Positions 1-10,676 of a DNA stretch of 64,000 nucleotides are shown here, piece after piece. Within the stretch, counting starts at the first letter, position 1; each line of letters starts with the position of its first letter. Source of the DNA: Diphasiastrum complanatum (Eukaryota; Streptophyta; Lycopodiopsida; Lycopodiales; Lycopodiaceae); contig CM055099.1 in NCBI GenBank assembly GCA_029204225.1, forward strand, positions 39,963,192-40,027,191, written 5' to 3'. The notes under the pieces are model-generated. The model was given only the letters and a program-made list of their open reading frames with translations, made no database searches and had not been told where the DNA came from. A program made the translations under genes and the position numbers.

Positions 1-1
1 T

Positions 2-451
2 AAAGGTGGGATTGAGAACATAGATGATAATCTTCTATATGATAAGGCTCAACCATTAAAGGGTGAAAATAAATTTGACGGTTATGAAAGTATAAAAAGA
101 ACTGGATTTGAAAATCTTCTAATGAATTGTAGTGAGCATAAAGATTTGCTACCTTATAGTAAGGAAAAACAAATGTTGTTAAAGAGAGTGAAATGTTATT
201 GTTCAGTAAACAAACCTATTTCCATGAAAAAGGAAGTAACGATTAAGAAATTATTAGTACCCAATAATATTGATTGGGATATGTTATAGGAGTTCAGAAA
301 ATTGTCTAGATATGACATTATTGAAATGTATCCTGACAACTTTGATTACATTATTGAAATGTATCCTGACAATGTACTCATTTTTCTGCTGTTAATAAAA
401 AATGCCCAGATAATTTCAGGTATTGTCTTAAAGCTCAAGGGGGTGCCCTAA
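2..451 (+). other. Unidentified open frame at window edge, one internal stop
   Basis: Reading frame 2 is open from the window edge to a TAG at 287-289, about 95 codons, and then continues in the same frame to a TAA at 449-451. It is rich in Lys, Asn and Asp and has no initiating Met at its start, so it could be the end of an exon or a decayed element frame that begins outside the window. The second part contains a 33-bp tandem duplication (about 313-375), seen in the protein as the repeated phrase IIEMYPDN. I recognise no domain. The codon-like composition and the stop suggest a pseudogene or unknown transposable element protein. Confidence that it was ever coding is low to moderate. Confidence 0.25.
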
Positions 452-2413
452 GGCTAAGGGTTTGAAGACAAAGATGTTCAGTTGTAGTTTCTAATGACAA
501 GCAGTTCAATAAATGTTACGACATCTCAAATTCAAGCAATTGTTGATTACTCACTAACGAGTATCCGAGGGTTGAGTTCGGAATTACAGTTGATGATGTA
601 AAGCTTTAAGCGAGGGTGTGTGCAGATGGAAATGATACCAGATAGATAAGTGGAGAAAGCCACAAGTATTTACAAGGCCTATATGGTGATCAGGCTATGG
701 TGAAGTTAAAAGCCAAATGGAGGCCAAAATGAACATGGGAGCTTTATTTTTCATTTTGAAGAATAAGTGTTTTTCAAAAACTAAGAAATTATGAATTGAA
801 AAGAGGTTATGAAAGGCACCTTCTCTCTCACGAGAATAAGGACGACAAACGCGAGGAGTTTCTTGTTCATTTTGCAATTGTTAGAGGAGAGACTAGCAAG
901 AGTTCTTGTGTGCATGAGCCGTCAGTTTGCTCAGCCTCTGATAAGAACGCAAATCTTTCCCTGATGAATGCGTGATCCGTCTGAGTCATAATCACACTCA
1001 GATTTACCATGAAAAGAATTGATCTGTGCTAGAAGGAATCCGTGAAAGATTGAACTGTGAAGTTTGAAGCCATGTCACGTTGCCCACTGATTCGTGTGGT
1101 CACAGGCCTGTTGAACTAATTGCTGAAAGTTCAAAATCAGTAAACCTGTTGTAGCACGCCAGAACCTATTGCAAATGCTTGATTGACAGCTTACTGCAGA
1201 ACTGAGAGTTTGTGCCTCTGTTAAAATAGACATTTGGAAAACCTATTGCCAATTGCGACCTGTAGGCGCGATGGGAATGTTGCCTGAAATTATTGAATAA
1301 TGTTGCTTGCTGATTGTGAAAAGAAATCCATTGAAGCCCATCTGCAGATCATTTGCAGCCCGTATTTGAGTACACTTGCTTGAGGAAGTGAAGTTCCTAC
1401 CAGAATCTGAAGCCAGAAGACATGTTGAAGTACGTTGGTTAAATCTGAAAGTAGAAGGCAGGTGCCAATTGCTCCATCATCGCGGTCCTGATCCACGCGA
1501 CACAACCCACACCTTCTTGAAGGCCAATTTCTGATTTTTGAAGAGTTGGGAGTGATGAGACCGTAAAAAATTGGTACCCGTTCATTTCTACAATTGTTTC
1601 TTGAAGCAGTGAAGTGAGGGACCAGCATCACTGATAATTGAAGAGTCGGCCCTGTCAAACAGACTGATTGGACCCTTAACCTCTGGACACACTTTTGGAC
1701 TGAGAGGCAGTGCTATGATTTTGTCTGAGGTAAGTGGTTGTGAAATTTTGTGACTAAAATGAAAATAATGAACTGTTAATAATTTTATTGATTTTACCAT
1801 AAATCTTTATTCTGGCTATATTTGGAACTGGTTTCTGGACTGTATGTAATTTACAGTCTGAAGTTTGATTTACTAAGAAGTTGAACCAAAGTCATAACTT
1901 TGGAATTATGAAAACTTAAGAAACTGATAGCTTTATCTATGAAAACAGCATTTACAGTTTTCCTAAAGCTTTATAACTTACAAGGGGCCTTATAAAATTT
2001 TATATAAAGAAAAATTGCAGTTGAACTTAAAATGGTTATAACTTGTTTGTTTTACATCGGAGTTGAACAATCCGAAAAGCAAAAGTGAGCAAAATTTTGG
2101 TAGAATCCATTTGCAGTGAGAAAACTGAACTTTGGTAGACTGTTTGAAAGTTATTAAGTGTTCAATATTCTAATAAAGAACACGTCATAATTTGCAATAT
2201 ATGTAATAAGTCTATACTATATAAATATCAGTTTGTTGGAATACACAAATTGAATACTATATCCAAAATTGTTGGAATACACAATCTGGAATAATACGGT
2301 TATGATAAGAAAGAGGTATCAATGTTGGAACATACAATGTTAATGCCATATTGATACTTGTACTTAAGTGGTTTTTAAAGAACGAAAGTTGAGTAAATAT
2401 ACCATGAACTAAT
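452..2413. other. Unassigned region, no gene seen
   Basis: No recognisable protein domain or RNA gene is visible in this 2-kb stretch. Short frames on both strands, the longest 122 codons on the minus strand at 1,290-1,658, lack familiar motifs. Near 2,234, 2,271 and 2,323 a short motif resembling GTTGGAATACACAA recurs three times. It may be leader or LTR sequence of the gypsy remnant that follows, but no LTR ends could be defined. Confidence 0.4.
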
Positions 2414-2677
2414 ATGGAGATATTGGGAAATAAGGATAATATGACTGTTACTATAAATTGTTGGAACTTTCATCAAATCCCTGAACATGATCGTAGAAGC
2501 ATACTCAATTTTCTATCAGAATTGTATTATCAAGAATCAATCATCCATCTCTATATTAACATTGAGTACAAACTAGACGAAGAGTGCTGGGCTACTATAG
2601 ATAGTGAGATTAGTGAAACTATTACTGAATTGTTACCCAAAGGTAGGTATTCTATTTTAGCCCCGTTACATTTGTGA
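2414..2677 (+). CDS. Hypothetical 87-aa open frame, function unknown
   Basis: An uninterrupted 87-codon frame starts with ATG at 2,414. The product is acidic, rich in Ile, Glu and Leu, and has no signal peptide, membrane span or recognised motif. It lies just upstream of the repeat-rich leader of gypsy remnant A and in a similar AT-rich context to the open frame at the window edge, so it may belong to the same unknown element. It could also be a chance frame. No function is proposed. Confidence 0.2.
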   Translation: MEILGNKDNMTVTINCWNFHQIPEHDRRSILNFLSELYYQESIIHLYINIEYKLDEECWATIDSEISETITELLPKGRYSILAPLHL

Positions 2678-2849
2678 AAAGTTTGGAATTCTCTTCTATA
2701 TAAATATGGTGTATCCTATAAAGACTCGGGATTGACTAATAGAGAATCATTGATACTCGTGTAAAGTGAGATATGATATTTGATTTTGCTGATTTCCCCC
2801 TTTGAACATTTCTAGTTAGTTCAATCCCTTGCTAGAAAATAGTTTAACA

Positions 2850-3115
2850 GACTTGTTAGTACAGTTTGCATCTGCCAGTTTGCATCCGCCAGATTGTATC
2901 CGCCAGATTGCATTCGTCTGAATTACAACGAATACTGTTGCATCCGATAGTGCTTTTGCACTAATTACCATCCAACATATTTCGTCCAATGATTGCATCC
3001 GATGACATTCTATCGGACGACGTGCATCCGACGACCATTTCATACAAATTCCATCCGACACTGTCCTTACACTTTCCTATCCGACATTGTCACTAGTTTT
3101 GCATCCGACGAGCTC
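2850..3115 (+). repeat. Degenerate GCATCCGACGA repeats in gypsy leader
   Basis: Around a dozen imperfect copies of a short unit close to GCATCCGACGA (variants GCATCCGCCAG, CCATCCGACAC, CTATCCGACAT) are spaced 10-30 bp apart. The array ends about 130 bp before the gag ATG at 3,243, so it occupies the untranslated leader of gypsy remnant A. The CCGAC core recurs in the separate leader minisatellite at 10.7-12.2 kb. Confidence 0.6.
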
Positions 3116-3242
3116 TGCTCTAAGCCGACACACCTTTTCATAGAATTCCTATTTGAGGCATTGTCCTTCACATATTCAAAAAAAAAAATAGCAAAAAAAA
3201 ATCAAACAAATAAAACAACAAAAAAGAGTCGACTCAGTTCTC

Positions 3243-3572
3243 ATGGCTAATTTACCAGAAGAAGTTATGGATGAGTTTACACTGACTAATCATCCAAATG
3301 ATGAGAACAAGCCTTATCATCTTAGATCTCAGGTAAACCAAGATCTTGGGCCATCCAGATGGACACCTAATCCTAAAGATCACACTGTTCACCATACTCA
3401 CCATGTCACAAGATTTGACAAATGAACACCCCGATTGGAAATACCAAAATTCGACGGTAATGTGGACCCTCATAGATTTTTACAAATATTTGAAAATGCA
3501 TGCGAAGTGTATGGAGAATATACTGACAATGCAAAAGTCAAACTTTTCTCAATGACCATTGTAGATAGGTAG
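3243..3572 (+). pseudogene. Ty3/gypsy gag N-terminal fragment (element A)
   Basis: The frame from ATG 3,243 reads through one TGA at 3,423-3,425 and then encodes the gypsy Gag phrase PKFDGNVDPHRFLQIFENAC before stopping at 3,570-3,572. The same phrase, as PKFDGSSDPQRFLQIFENAC, occurs in the gag at 12.7-13.2 kb, so the two elements are related. Most of Gag, including the zinc knuckle, is missing. The next recognisable segment is already the end of the aspartic protease. Gag would normally form the virus-like particle around the element RNA. The in-frame stop and deletion make this copy non-functional. Confidence 0.75.
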
Positions 3573-4840
3573 ATTTTCCTGATGAACCACACACCTATCA
3601 GTTCCTTCTTGGAACACCTTGGTTAGGAATGGCCGGAGTGATTCAAGATTGGAAGAAAAGCAAAATAGTTTTTGGCAATAGAGATAGGAGAATCTTTGTT
3701 GATGCCACATGAAAGATAAAACCTGCACGCATTGAAGACGATTGGTCTTCAACTACCTATGATGACCCCGATAATATTGATTCGACCATAAAGGGTCATT
3801 ATGTGCAAAGTACTGATATCATTAACTAGGGTCATGCTTTAGCAGCTACTAATTGTGTTAATGCCACTCTTTGTGAATGCGAGGTTCGAGAAGAGGCACC
3901 AATCGTAATCACTATACACTCCACAAATATCAACACTCCTATCCTGCCTTTATACATGATAGATGCACTCCCTATTGAGTGGATATCTGAGGATGTCTTT
4001 CTTACCGAAATATCCACCTGTGAGGATGACATTCTTATTGTGGGAGAACATGAGTTATCTGACGATCAGCTTATTCATTTGCTCGATCTCAAGCATTTAG
4101 GAAAGCGTCGTATACCAAAAGAGATTAAGCTTCCATCACTATTGGCTTGTGTGCAACATCCACAACTAGTAAACACTCGTGTATACCGACCCAAACTAAA
4201 AGTCTATCAATGGGACGTACACAATGCTGAAGTTTTGAACACCATTGAAGAAAACTTAGTCTGAGAAAAACCACCAAAAAATCCATGCATGACTACCACT
4301 ACAAATCCACAAATATCTCGCAAGCTAAAAAACAAATCAAAGGTTGATGTACGATTGATTGATAAGCAATTCCAAATGCGTAAAAAACTGAAATAACCAA
4401 TTAAGCCTTTGATACAAAATCAAAAATATCCTAGTCAGGCTTTATCATCTACAAGCCTAACTGTAGAAGACATTTCTAAGATTCCACCTGAGGTAGTTGA
4501 TGATCCACTTTATGATGTTTGCCAGCACTTTAAGGATTGCACGATTGGTGACGTCGTCGTCAGTATGGTTAAGCCAAAATGGGAACCTCAACCACCATCA
4601 ACTTCTTTTGAGGGACCTGCAAAGACAATATCTCTTAATCTATAGAATGATGATAAAGACATAGACCATATCATACACATAGGAGCCCACCTGAATCCAA
4701 CCCAATTCTTGCGTAAATACAGAGATGTGTTTGCATGGAACTATAAAGAAATGAAGGTAATTCCTCCTGACGTTGTTGTCCATACAATCCCATTATTGGA
4801 TGGTGCCATACCTGAGAGAGCAAAACCTTATCGCACCAAT
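3573..4840 (+). pseudogene. Gypsy protease end and protease-RT linker (element A)
   Basis: Translation downstream of the gag stop gives TYQFLLGTPWLGMAGVIQDW, the C-terminal flap-to-helix part of a gypsy retropepsin. A long linker follows, with several stops (3,710s, 4,262, 4,643). Near 4,705-4,840 it reads LRKYRDVFAWNYKEM and then PERAKPYRTN, the conserved lead-in to gypsy reverse transcriptase. The catalytic DTG/DSG segment is not present, so the protease start was lost together with most of gag. The frames 3,956-4,264 (102 codons) and 4,409-4,645 (78 codons) are open pieces of this linker. A single-base frameshift near 4,870 separates it from the RT frame. Confidence 0.7.
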
Positions 4841-5650
4841 ATCGAGAGAAGATACGAGAAGATATTTAAAAGCTTCTCGATGCTGGTTTCATTTATGAAA
4901 TCGAGTACACTAGTTGGGTATCACCAATTGTGGTGGTACCAAAGAAAAACGGTAAACTTCGTATCTGTGTGGATTTGAAGAAGCTTAATGATCAAACAAA
5001 GAAGGATCACTTTCCCTTACCTCTGACCACACAAATCCTCGAAGATATGGCAGGAGCAGAAGCTTTTAGCTTCCTAGACGGTTTTAGTGGCTATTTCTTA
5101 GTCCAAATTGCTCTTGAAGATCAATTCAAAACGGCCTTTGTTACAAAGTTTGGCACATTCGCCTATCAAGTTATGCCATTCGGTCTGTGCAATGCCCCAT
5201 CCACATTTCAAAGGGTGATGCAACGAGCTTTGAAAGATTGGTTACACAAGAATCTAGAGATTTATCTTGACGATTTTGGTGTACATTCTTCTGAGGATAA
5301 ACATCTCGATGCCCTTAAACAAGTGTTCATTCGTTGTCAACAGCTCAAAATTGTATTGAATCCCGAAAACTGCCAAATTTGGTTTACCCATGGTGTGGTG
5401 CTGGGCCATATCATTTCTTGAAATGGTATAGCCACTGATCTCGAAAAGATCAGAGTGATTCTAGAAATGCCCTTACCAAGGATAGTGAAAGAAATTTATG
5501 TCTTTCTAGGACACACAGATTATTATCGAATTTTTATAATACACTATGCTGATAAAGCGCGATTAGTATATCAAATCGTTACTGACCCAAGGTGAACAGA
5601 AGATAGGATTTTAGTCTTCAAAGACCTCAAACAGGCTTTTTACAAGTGTA
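4840..5650 (+). pseudogene. Ty3/gypsy reverse transcriptase fragment (element A)
   Basis: The frame 4,930-5,421 encodes gypsy RT motifs in order: VVVPKKNGKLRICVDLKKLN, FPLP..QILEDMAGAEAFSFLDGFSGY, AFVTKFGTFAYQVMPFGLCNAPSTFQR, then the catalytic YLDDF (metal-binding aspartates in the LDD box) and the thumb phrase GHIIS. A TGA at 5,419-5,421 interrupts it. The same frame resumes with FLGHTDYYRIFI and TDPR.TEDRILVFKDLKQAF before recognisable similarity ends near 5,650. This enzyme would copy element RNA into DNA. Stops, and the frameshift at its start, make it inactive. The segment 4,709-4,978 in another frame is the frameshifted beginning of the same domain. Confidence 0.88.
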
Positions 5651-5949
5651 CTAGTTCTAACTAGAAATGTCCAAATCATCATGCATGTGTCCATTAAACT
5701 TTGTGCATGCTTTGCATGTCACTATGGATCACTTACAATTAATGCATGTGAGTTGCCACGAGTTTCTACAAGCATAATCATGCTAATTCTATGTCTACAA
5801 ACTATATGCAAGTTACATTTATCAAACTAGATAATACATAACCATGTAGCTCGAGTTCTATGTAGGCCAAACTTGGCATTTTGCATTAATGAGCTACATA
5901 CTTGCATGGTACAACATTTGTAGCAAGCCAGGAAATCAATATGTTTAAC

Positions 5950-7374
5950 AAGAAGTTTGGGACACCTTGAGCACATTATATGAAGTGCAAGATATAGCTT
6001 CCAAGCTACATCTCAGGAAGAGATTTTACTCCCTCAAGATGGCAAATGGTGATTCCCTGCAGAATCACATCAACCAATTCAAGAACCTGCTAAAGCAAAT
6101 GGCCACTGTTGGATCTGCCGTAGATGATCAAGACATAGTAATACAACTGCTTACAAGCTTGCCAAGCTCATGCGATAGCTAGGTGATGATCATCAAGATG
6201 CATCCAGAGCTGACTCTTTCAAGAGTCATTGCAATGTTGTTGTAGAAAGACACATGGAGGAACGAAGCCTCTAGTTCTTCAACTGATTCTCATGCTTTGT
6301 ACACCATCAAAGGCACGACTCAGCATAGCACAAAGAACAGTCAAATCCGCAGACTAAGAAGAAGTTGTTCTGCAGATACTGCAAGAGAAACAACCACGAG
6401 ATTCAAGACTGCCGGAACTACAAGCAAAGAACAACAGCAAGGGATAGTCAAATCAAGTGGCCAATGTAGCTACAGAAGCTTCATAGCCCATTCAAGAAGT
6501 AGATCATGATGCTTTCATGACCAGCCATCAAGGAGCATTCAGCGACAGTTCTTGGTTTCTGGATTTCGGTGCCACTCAGCATATGACCAGTCTCATTGGC
6601 TGTTTCGAGTCCTATACACCCTACAGTACCAACAAATACGTTCACCTTGGCGACAATAGCACACAAGCTATTAAAGGTCAAAGTACTGTAAGATTAAGCT
6701 TTGCAAATGATCAGTCTAAGCTACTTTCTAAAGTCTTGTATGTACCCAATCTGTCTACAAATCTGCTCTTTGTAAAAAGAATTACAGATCTAAGTAGAAT
6801 TTGAATGTGACCAATGCAAAGTAGTTGATAGGACAGGCAAGATCCTAGCACTCGGAAAGAGGCATGGATACTTATATAGACTAAGTCATTGTTTTTCTGC
6901 CTCTAGTCAGGTGCTCAGTACTTCTATTCAAGCAAATAAAAGTTTACTTTGGCATTATAGACTTGGTCACTTGAATCATGTTGTTGTACAACAAATGTCT
7001 AAACATTCTATTGTTCTTGATCTAGACTATCCTAACAATAAAGTCGAATTACATGTCTATCAAGACTGTTTAGTTTATTGTCAGACATTAGTTTGTATAA
7101 GTATAGCCCTACAATCATATTCTGTGATAATCAAAGTGTTATTGCCTTATCGACCAATCCTAGATTTCATTCTAGGAGTAAGCACATTGAAATCTGATTA
7201 TCACTACATTAGAGGCAAGGTTCTCAACAAGAAGGTAAGCTTAACGTACTGTAGAACGCAGGACATGGTTGCAAATATATTTACAAAGATATTAAGTGTT
7301 AATGCACACAACAAGTTTTGTGCACTACTTACTCTGAAGATCAAGGCATTCACGGACCCAGATTAAGGGGGGGA
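5950..7374 (+). pseudogene. Ty1/copia remnant: gag, protease, integrase start, RNase H end
   Basis: Copia Gag (UBN2-like) is seen at 5,950-6,180 as LHLRKRFYSLKMANGDS..HINQFKNLL, followed by a broken zinc-knuckle area. Protease follows at 6,550-6,800 (WFLDFGATQHMT, where the usual D-S-G is D-F-G) with VLYVPNLSTNLL. The integrase zinc-binding start is at 6,945-7,090 (LLWHYRLGHLNHVVVQQMSKH then C..C). At about 7,090 the sequence jumps to the end of RNase H (IIFCDNQSVIALSTNP in another frame, then HYIRGKVLNKK and the ANIFTK phrase). The integrase core and all of RT are therefore deleted. A polypurine tract at 7,365-7,374 precedes the LTR. The element is dead. Confidence 0.85.
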
Positions 7375-8420
7375 TGTTGGATTTATCTCCTCTACTCTCC
7401 TTAATCCTATGTTAATCTGTCTCCATTCATGCTACTGCATTTTTACTCATGTTGTCGCACCGTCTACATATTTGAACCGATTCTCGAACAGTCTGTATTT
7501 TTACTCAAGAATTTCCACAGGCGAAAAACTCAACACTGTCACTTTTTCACCTTCAGGCCATCCTGAGCAACCAAGTGTTTGCAACACTTCCAAAAAAAAC
7601 GACAGTCTGCATAAATACAAGTAAATTTGAATAGGCAAAAAATGTGAAAAATACGACGTTGTATTTTTACACGTAATTTATGACAGGTGAAAAATGCAAC
7701 ATTACCCTACAAATGCCGAAGGTGCTCTACAATAGCCAAAGGTGCCCTTATAGAAAGGCGAAGGTACCCTGTAAATCATTTTTCTAAGGCATTGGACGAA
7801 GTGTCGCAATTTTCGCATTTTCATCAGTGTCAATTTTAGCGGAGCCCGACGTCGCGGCCTCCTCACATTCGTTCAATGCACTGTGCAATCAAATTTGACA
7901 ACAACAACAACTACCCACGAACTCCCATAGACAGCACAACCACTTTTGTACCTTCTTCATCTGCACACCTGTAAAACTTATATATATATTAGATATCATT
8001 TCAGTATTAAAATAAGAGAAGATAGAACGGAGCATGACTTGTGATTCAGAGACATTGTAGATGCCTTTGTGCATTGTTTCTTTCTTCCAGAGAGATTGTC
8101 AGTAATAGGTTTGTAATCTTTACAAATCGTGATTAGCTTTGTGAAGCACACAGTTACATCCGCTATTGTTTTGTGCTCACATGCATTATTGACTTGTATA
8201 TTTCATTATACTTAATCTAATTATAGCTCTGTTTGGTTCTGTGTTCAGATTTGTGTCAATACTACAATGCTTTTCTACGTTATGTCTGGCTGTCTGCTCT
8301 TCGCGACTAATAATTAGTCTAGCTCTTCGCGACTGATTTTTTGTCTAGCTATTCGCGACTAATCTTTTGTCTAGCTCTTCACAACTAATTTGCAATGAAT
8401 TATTTGTCTGCTCTTCACTT
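7375..8420 (+). mobile_element. Copia 3' LTR following the polypurine tract
   Basis: The LTR begins TGTTGGATTTATCTCC directly after the purine tract, the usual copia 3' arrangement. Its right boundary is uncertain and is placed after the 26-bp repeat block at 8,292-8,417. A TATATATATTAG stretch near 7,980 could be the promoter. About 720 bp of it (about 7,700-8,420) recur in inverted orientation at 35,405-36,150, which confirms that it is a dispersed repeat. The matching 5' LTR of this copy was not found upstream of 5,950. Confidence 0.65.
8292..8417 (+). repeat. 26-bp tandem repeat inside the LTR
   Basis: Five imperfect copies of a unit near GTCTAGCTCTTCGCGACTAA start at 8,292, 8,317, 8,343, 8,369 and 8,406. 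A diverged, inverted version of the same block lies at about 35,405-35,535. Confidence 0.75.
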
Positions 8421-8439
8421 CCACTACCACCACGCATTA

Positions 8440-9685
8440 AAGGCTTTAAAATTATCATATTCTTGTGTTCGCCTACTAGGTTACCATAGTGCACGTATCG
8501 AGAGAATTGAAGGGCTCGCTCTAACATATTCTCCAACAATTGCTGCACCGCTAACACATTTGTTAAAGAAAGACATTTACTATGAATGTTCTGTTGATTG
8601 TCAACGATCATTTGAGAGACTGAAGCAGAAACTCTTGGACGTCCCAATTTTGAGACCTCCTGATTGGGTAAGGACATTTCATATTTATGTGGATGTTTCG
8701 TCATTCACAATTGGAGGTACTCTAAGTCAGAAAAATGATGAAAAATGAGACTATTGTCTACTATGCAAGGCGCCAGTTAAGCATCTCAGAAAAGAAGTAT
8801 TCGGCGATGGAACGTAAGGACTTGGAATGATTTTTTCAGTGAAGAGGTTTCAACATTATTTGTTGGGATATTCCTTTATTATCCATGTCGACCATTATGC
8901 ACTAAAATATATGGTAAATAAACCAGATGTTTAAGGCTGAATAGCTAGATGGGTGCTCTTGTTGCATAAATTTGATTATCAAGTAGAGGTATGCCAAGGA
9001 AAGTACCACACTAACGTAGACTATTTATTTCGCTTAAATACAAGATCCGTTACTGAAAATTTAAGTGATAAATTTCTCAACGAAATATTATGTTATTATC
9101 TGCTGAAGATTCGTTATATCCAAACATAATAGATTACCTTTGAAATAAAAAATATCCTCTTCTTTTTTATCTTGAACAAAAGACGGTCTTCCAACACAAG
9201 GTTGCACTGTATACAATAAAAAATAACGTACTTTATAATATGGGACCCGATGAAGAGCTTCACCTCCATTCTATCTGATCTATGGCATGCACCCGATATT
9301 GCCAATAGAGTTTGAAGTACTGACATATCATGTACAAGTTGAAACTAAATCTGACGAGCAATCGAGCTTAGACGAGAGATTCTTAGCGATCAAAAAGCTA
9401 GAGGAGAGTCGTAAACAAGCATTGATTGATACGATAAAGATTTAGTTGAGCCGAAAGGAGACCTTTGACACTATGATAAAGAAGGTTGTTTTGCACGAGG
9501 GAGACTTTGCTCTTTTGTACAATAACCATCATATCAAGTTTCCAAAAAAGTTACATACTCGTTGGATGGGTCCGTATAAAGTTATTGAAATCTTTGATAA
9601 TGGGTCCCTCCAGCTGACAGATCTACAGAAAAATTTGCAGCCGACGAGAGTCAATGGCTCTCGCGTCAAGAAATATTATGTTTAA
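8440..9685 (+). pseudogene. Ty3/gypsy remnant: RT end, RNase H, integrase C-terminus
   Basis: The segment 8,460-8,748 encodes the RT connection and RNase H start of a gypsy element (SPTIAAPLTHLLKKD, FERLKQKLLDVPILRPPDW, then YVDVSSFTIGGTLSQ). It continues after a stop at 8,748 with RNase H phrases in shifted frames: AVKRFQHYLLGYSFIIHVDH near 8,840-8,890 and KFDYQVEVCQGKYHTNVD near 8,970-9,015. After a diverged stretch with most of the integrase core missing, 9,446-9,685 is an intact frame for the integrase C-terminal domain (VVLHEGDFALLYNN, RWMGPYKVIEIFDNGSLQLTDL). It is not the continuation of element A, because both copies contain the GYY..FI segment. It represents a second, 5'-truncated gypsy insertion. 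Confidence 0.8.
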
Positions 9686-9845
9686 ATTTTTTTATTATTT
9701 ATTTAATCCTATTTTATTATTCCCTCATTCATTATATGTTTATTACACTCCGATTGTTTGTTCATTACGTTGACCGACAGATTGGTAAGTTAAATCTGAT
9801 TGTTTGTTTTTATTTTTTTAGTATCCCGAGCATTCGGTATCATAA

Positions 9846-10490
9846 GAGAGCACAGATCAAGCTGGTAATGGCATGTGGATTGCTTACCAATAAGATCTTA
9901 CACTAAAATGGTAATTGCAGCAAGATCCAAACAGAAAGAGTGAGCCACCTTTTGATGGTGACCTCTAGTGGAGAGCATTATTCCACTTGTAATTTGTGAC
10001 ATGTGGAAATCCACTAGGATGCCACCTAAGGAGCTCTCTTGCTTATTTAAGAGGTTTGTGGATTAATGTAGGAACCAGCATTCATGTCAACTAGATAGGC
10101 TAGATCTGTGGTGTAATTTTTGCATATCTCTTTACAATCAAGTTCTTGATGTTCTTGGGATGTCCAAGAATCAATAGACTGGTTGGTTTCTTGATTCTTG
10201 GACTTCTAACATGCTGTAGATTAGTTCTTGTTTCTTGTTTTGTCAATTTATGCAAGTGTAGCTCAGTTTAGTAATACTTAGGATCTGATTCAGCTCATTT
10301 TAAGAGTAGGTAGATGTTGTTTCTGCTGAATGTTCATTTAGGCTGCACTATGATATGTGAATGAGCGTTCTTGGCTTGCATCTCTGTTAGAATGTAAGTG
10401 CGTTCAAGAGAGACGACCCTGAGTAGTCCTCTGATAGGCAGGACAAAAACAATATACTATAATGACAATTTGTTCCCTTCTGCCTGGATT
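9846..10490 (+). mobile_element. LTR-like region after gypsy integrase
   Basis: This follows the integrase end by about 160 bp. It contains a purine-rich stretch (AGAGAGCACAGATCAAG) near 9,848, a TATTTAAG box near 10,027 and a downstream AGAGAGACGACCCTGAGTAG phrase of the sort seen in R/U5 regions. The leader minisatellite of the next gypsy gag starts about 190 bp further on. It could be the 3' LTR of the remnant at 8.4-9.7 kb, the 5' LTR of the gag element at 12.7 kb, or both. Ends and a primer-binding site could not be fixed. Confidence 0.4.
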
Positions 10491-10676
10491 GGCATCATAA
10501 TATCAAGTGCACACATAACGAATGTCCAGAAGCCTGGTAACAGGCAGAATACCAAGCCGTAGAAGTTGTAAGCAAGAAGAAAAAGAACGTAGTAGCCGTT
10601 GCCCATTGAGCTCCAACACCTTCTACATCAGAAACTCGCAACCTTGTCCACGTACCGCCCATCCCCTCATGATCAC

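Noticed and set aside
3243-9685. One gypsy element interrupted by the copia remnant at 5.9-8.4 kb
   Set aside because: The left gypsy piece already contains the GYY..FI connection text that the right piece starts with, so the two overlap and must be different insertions.
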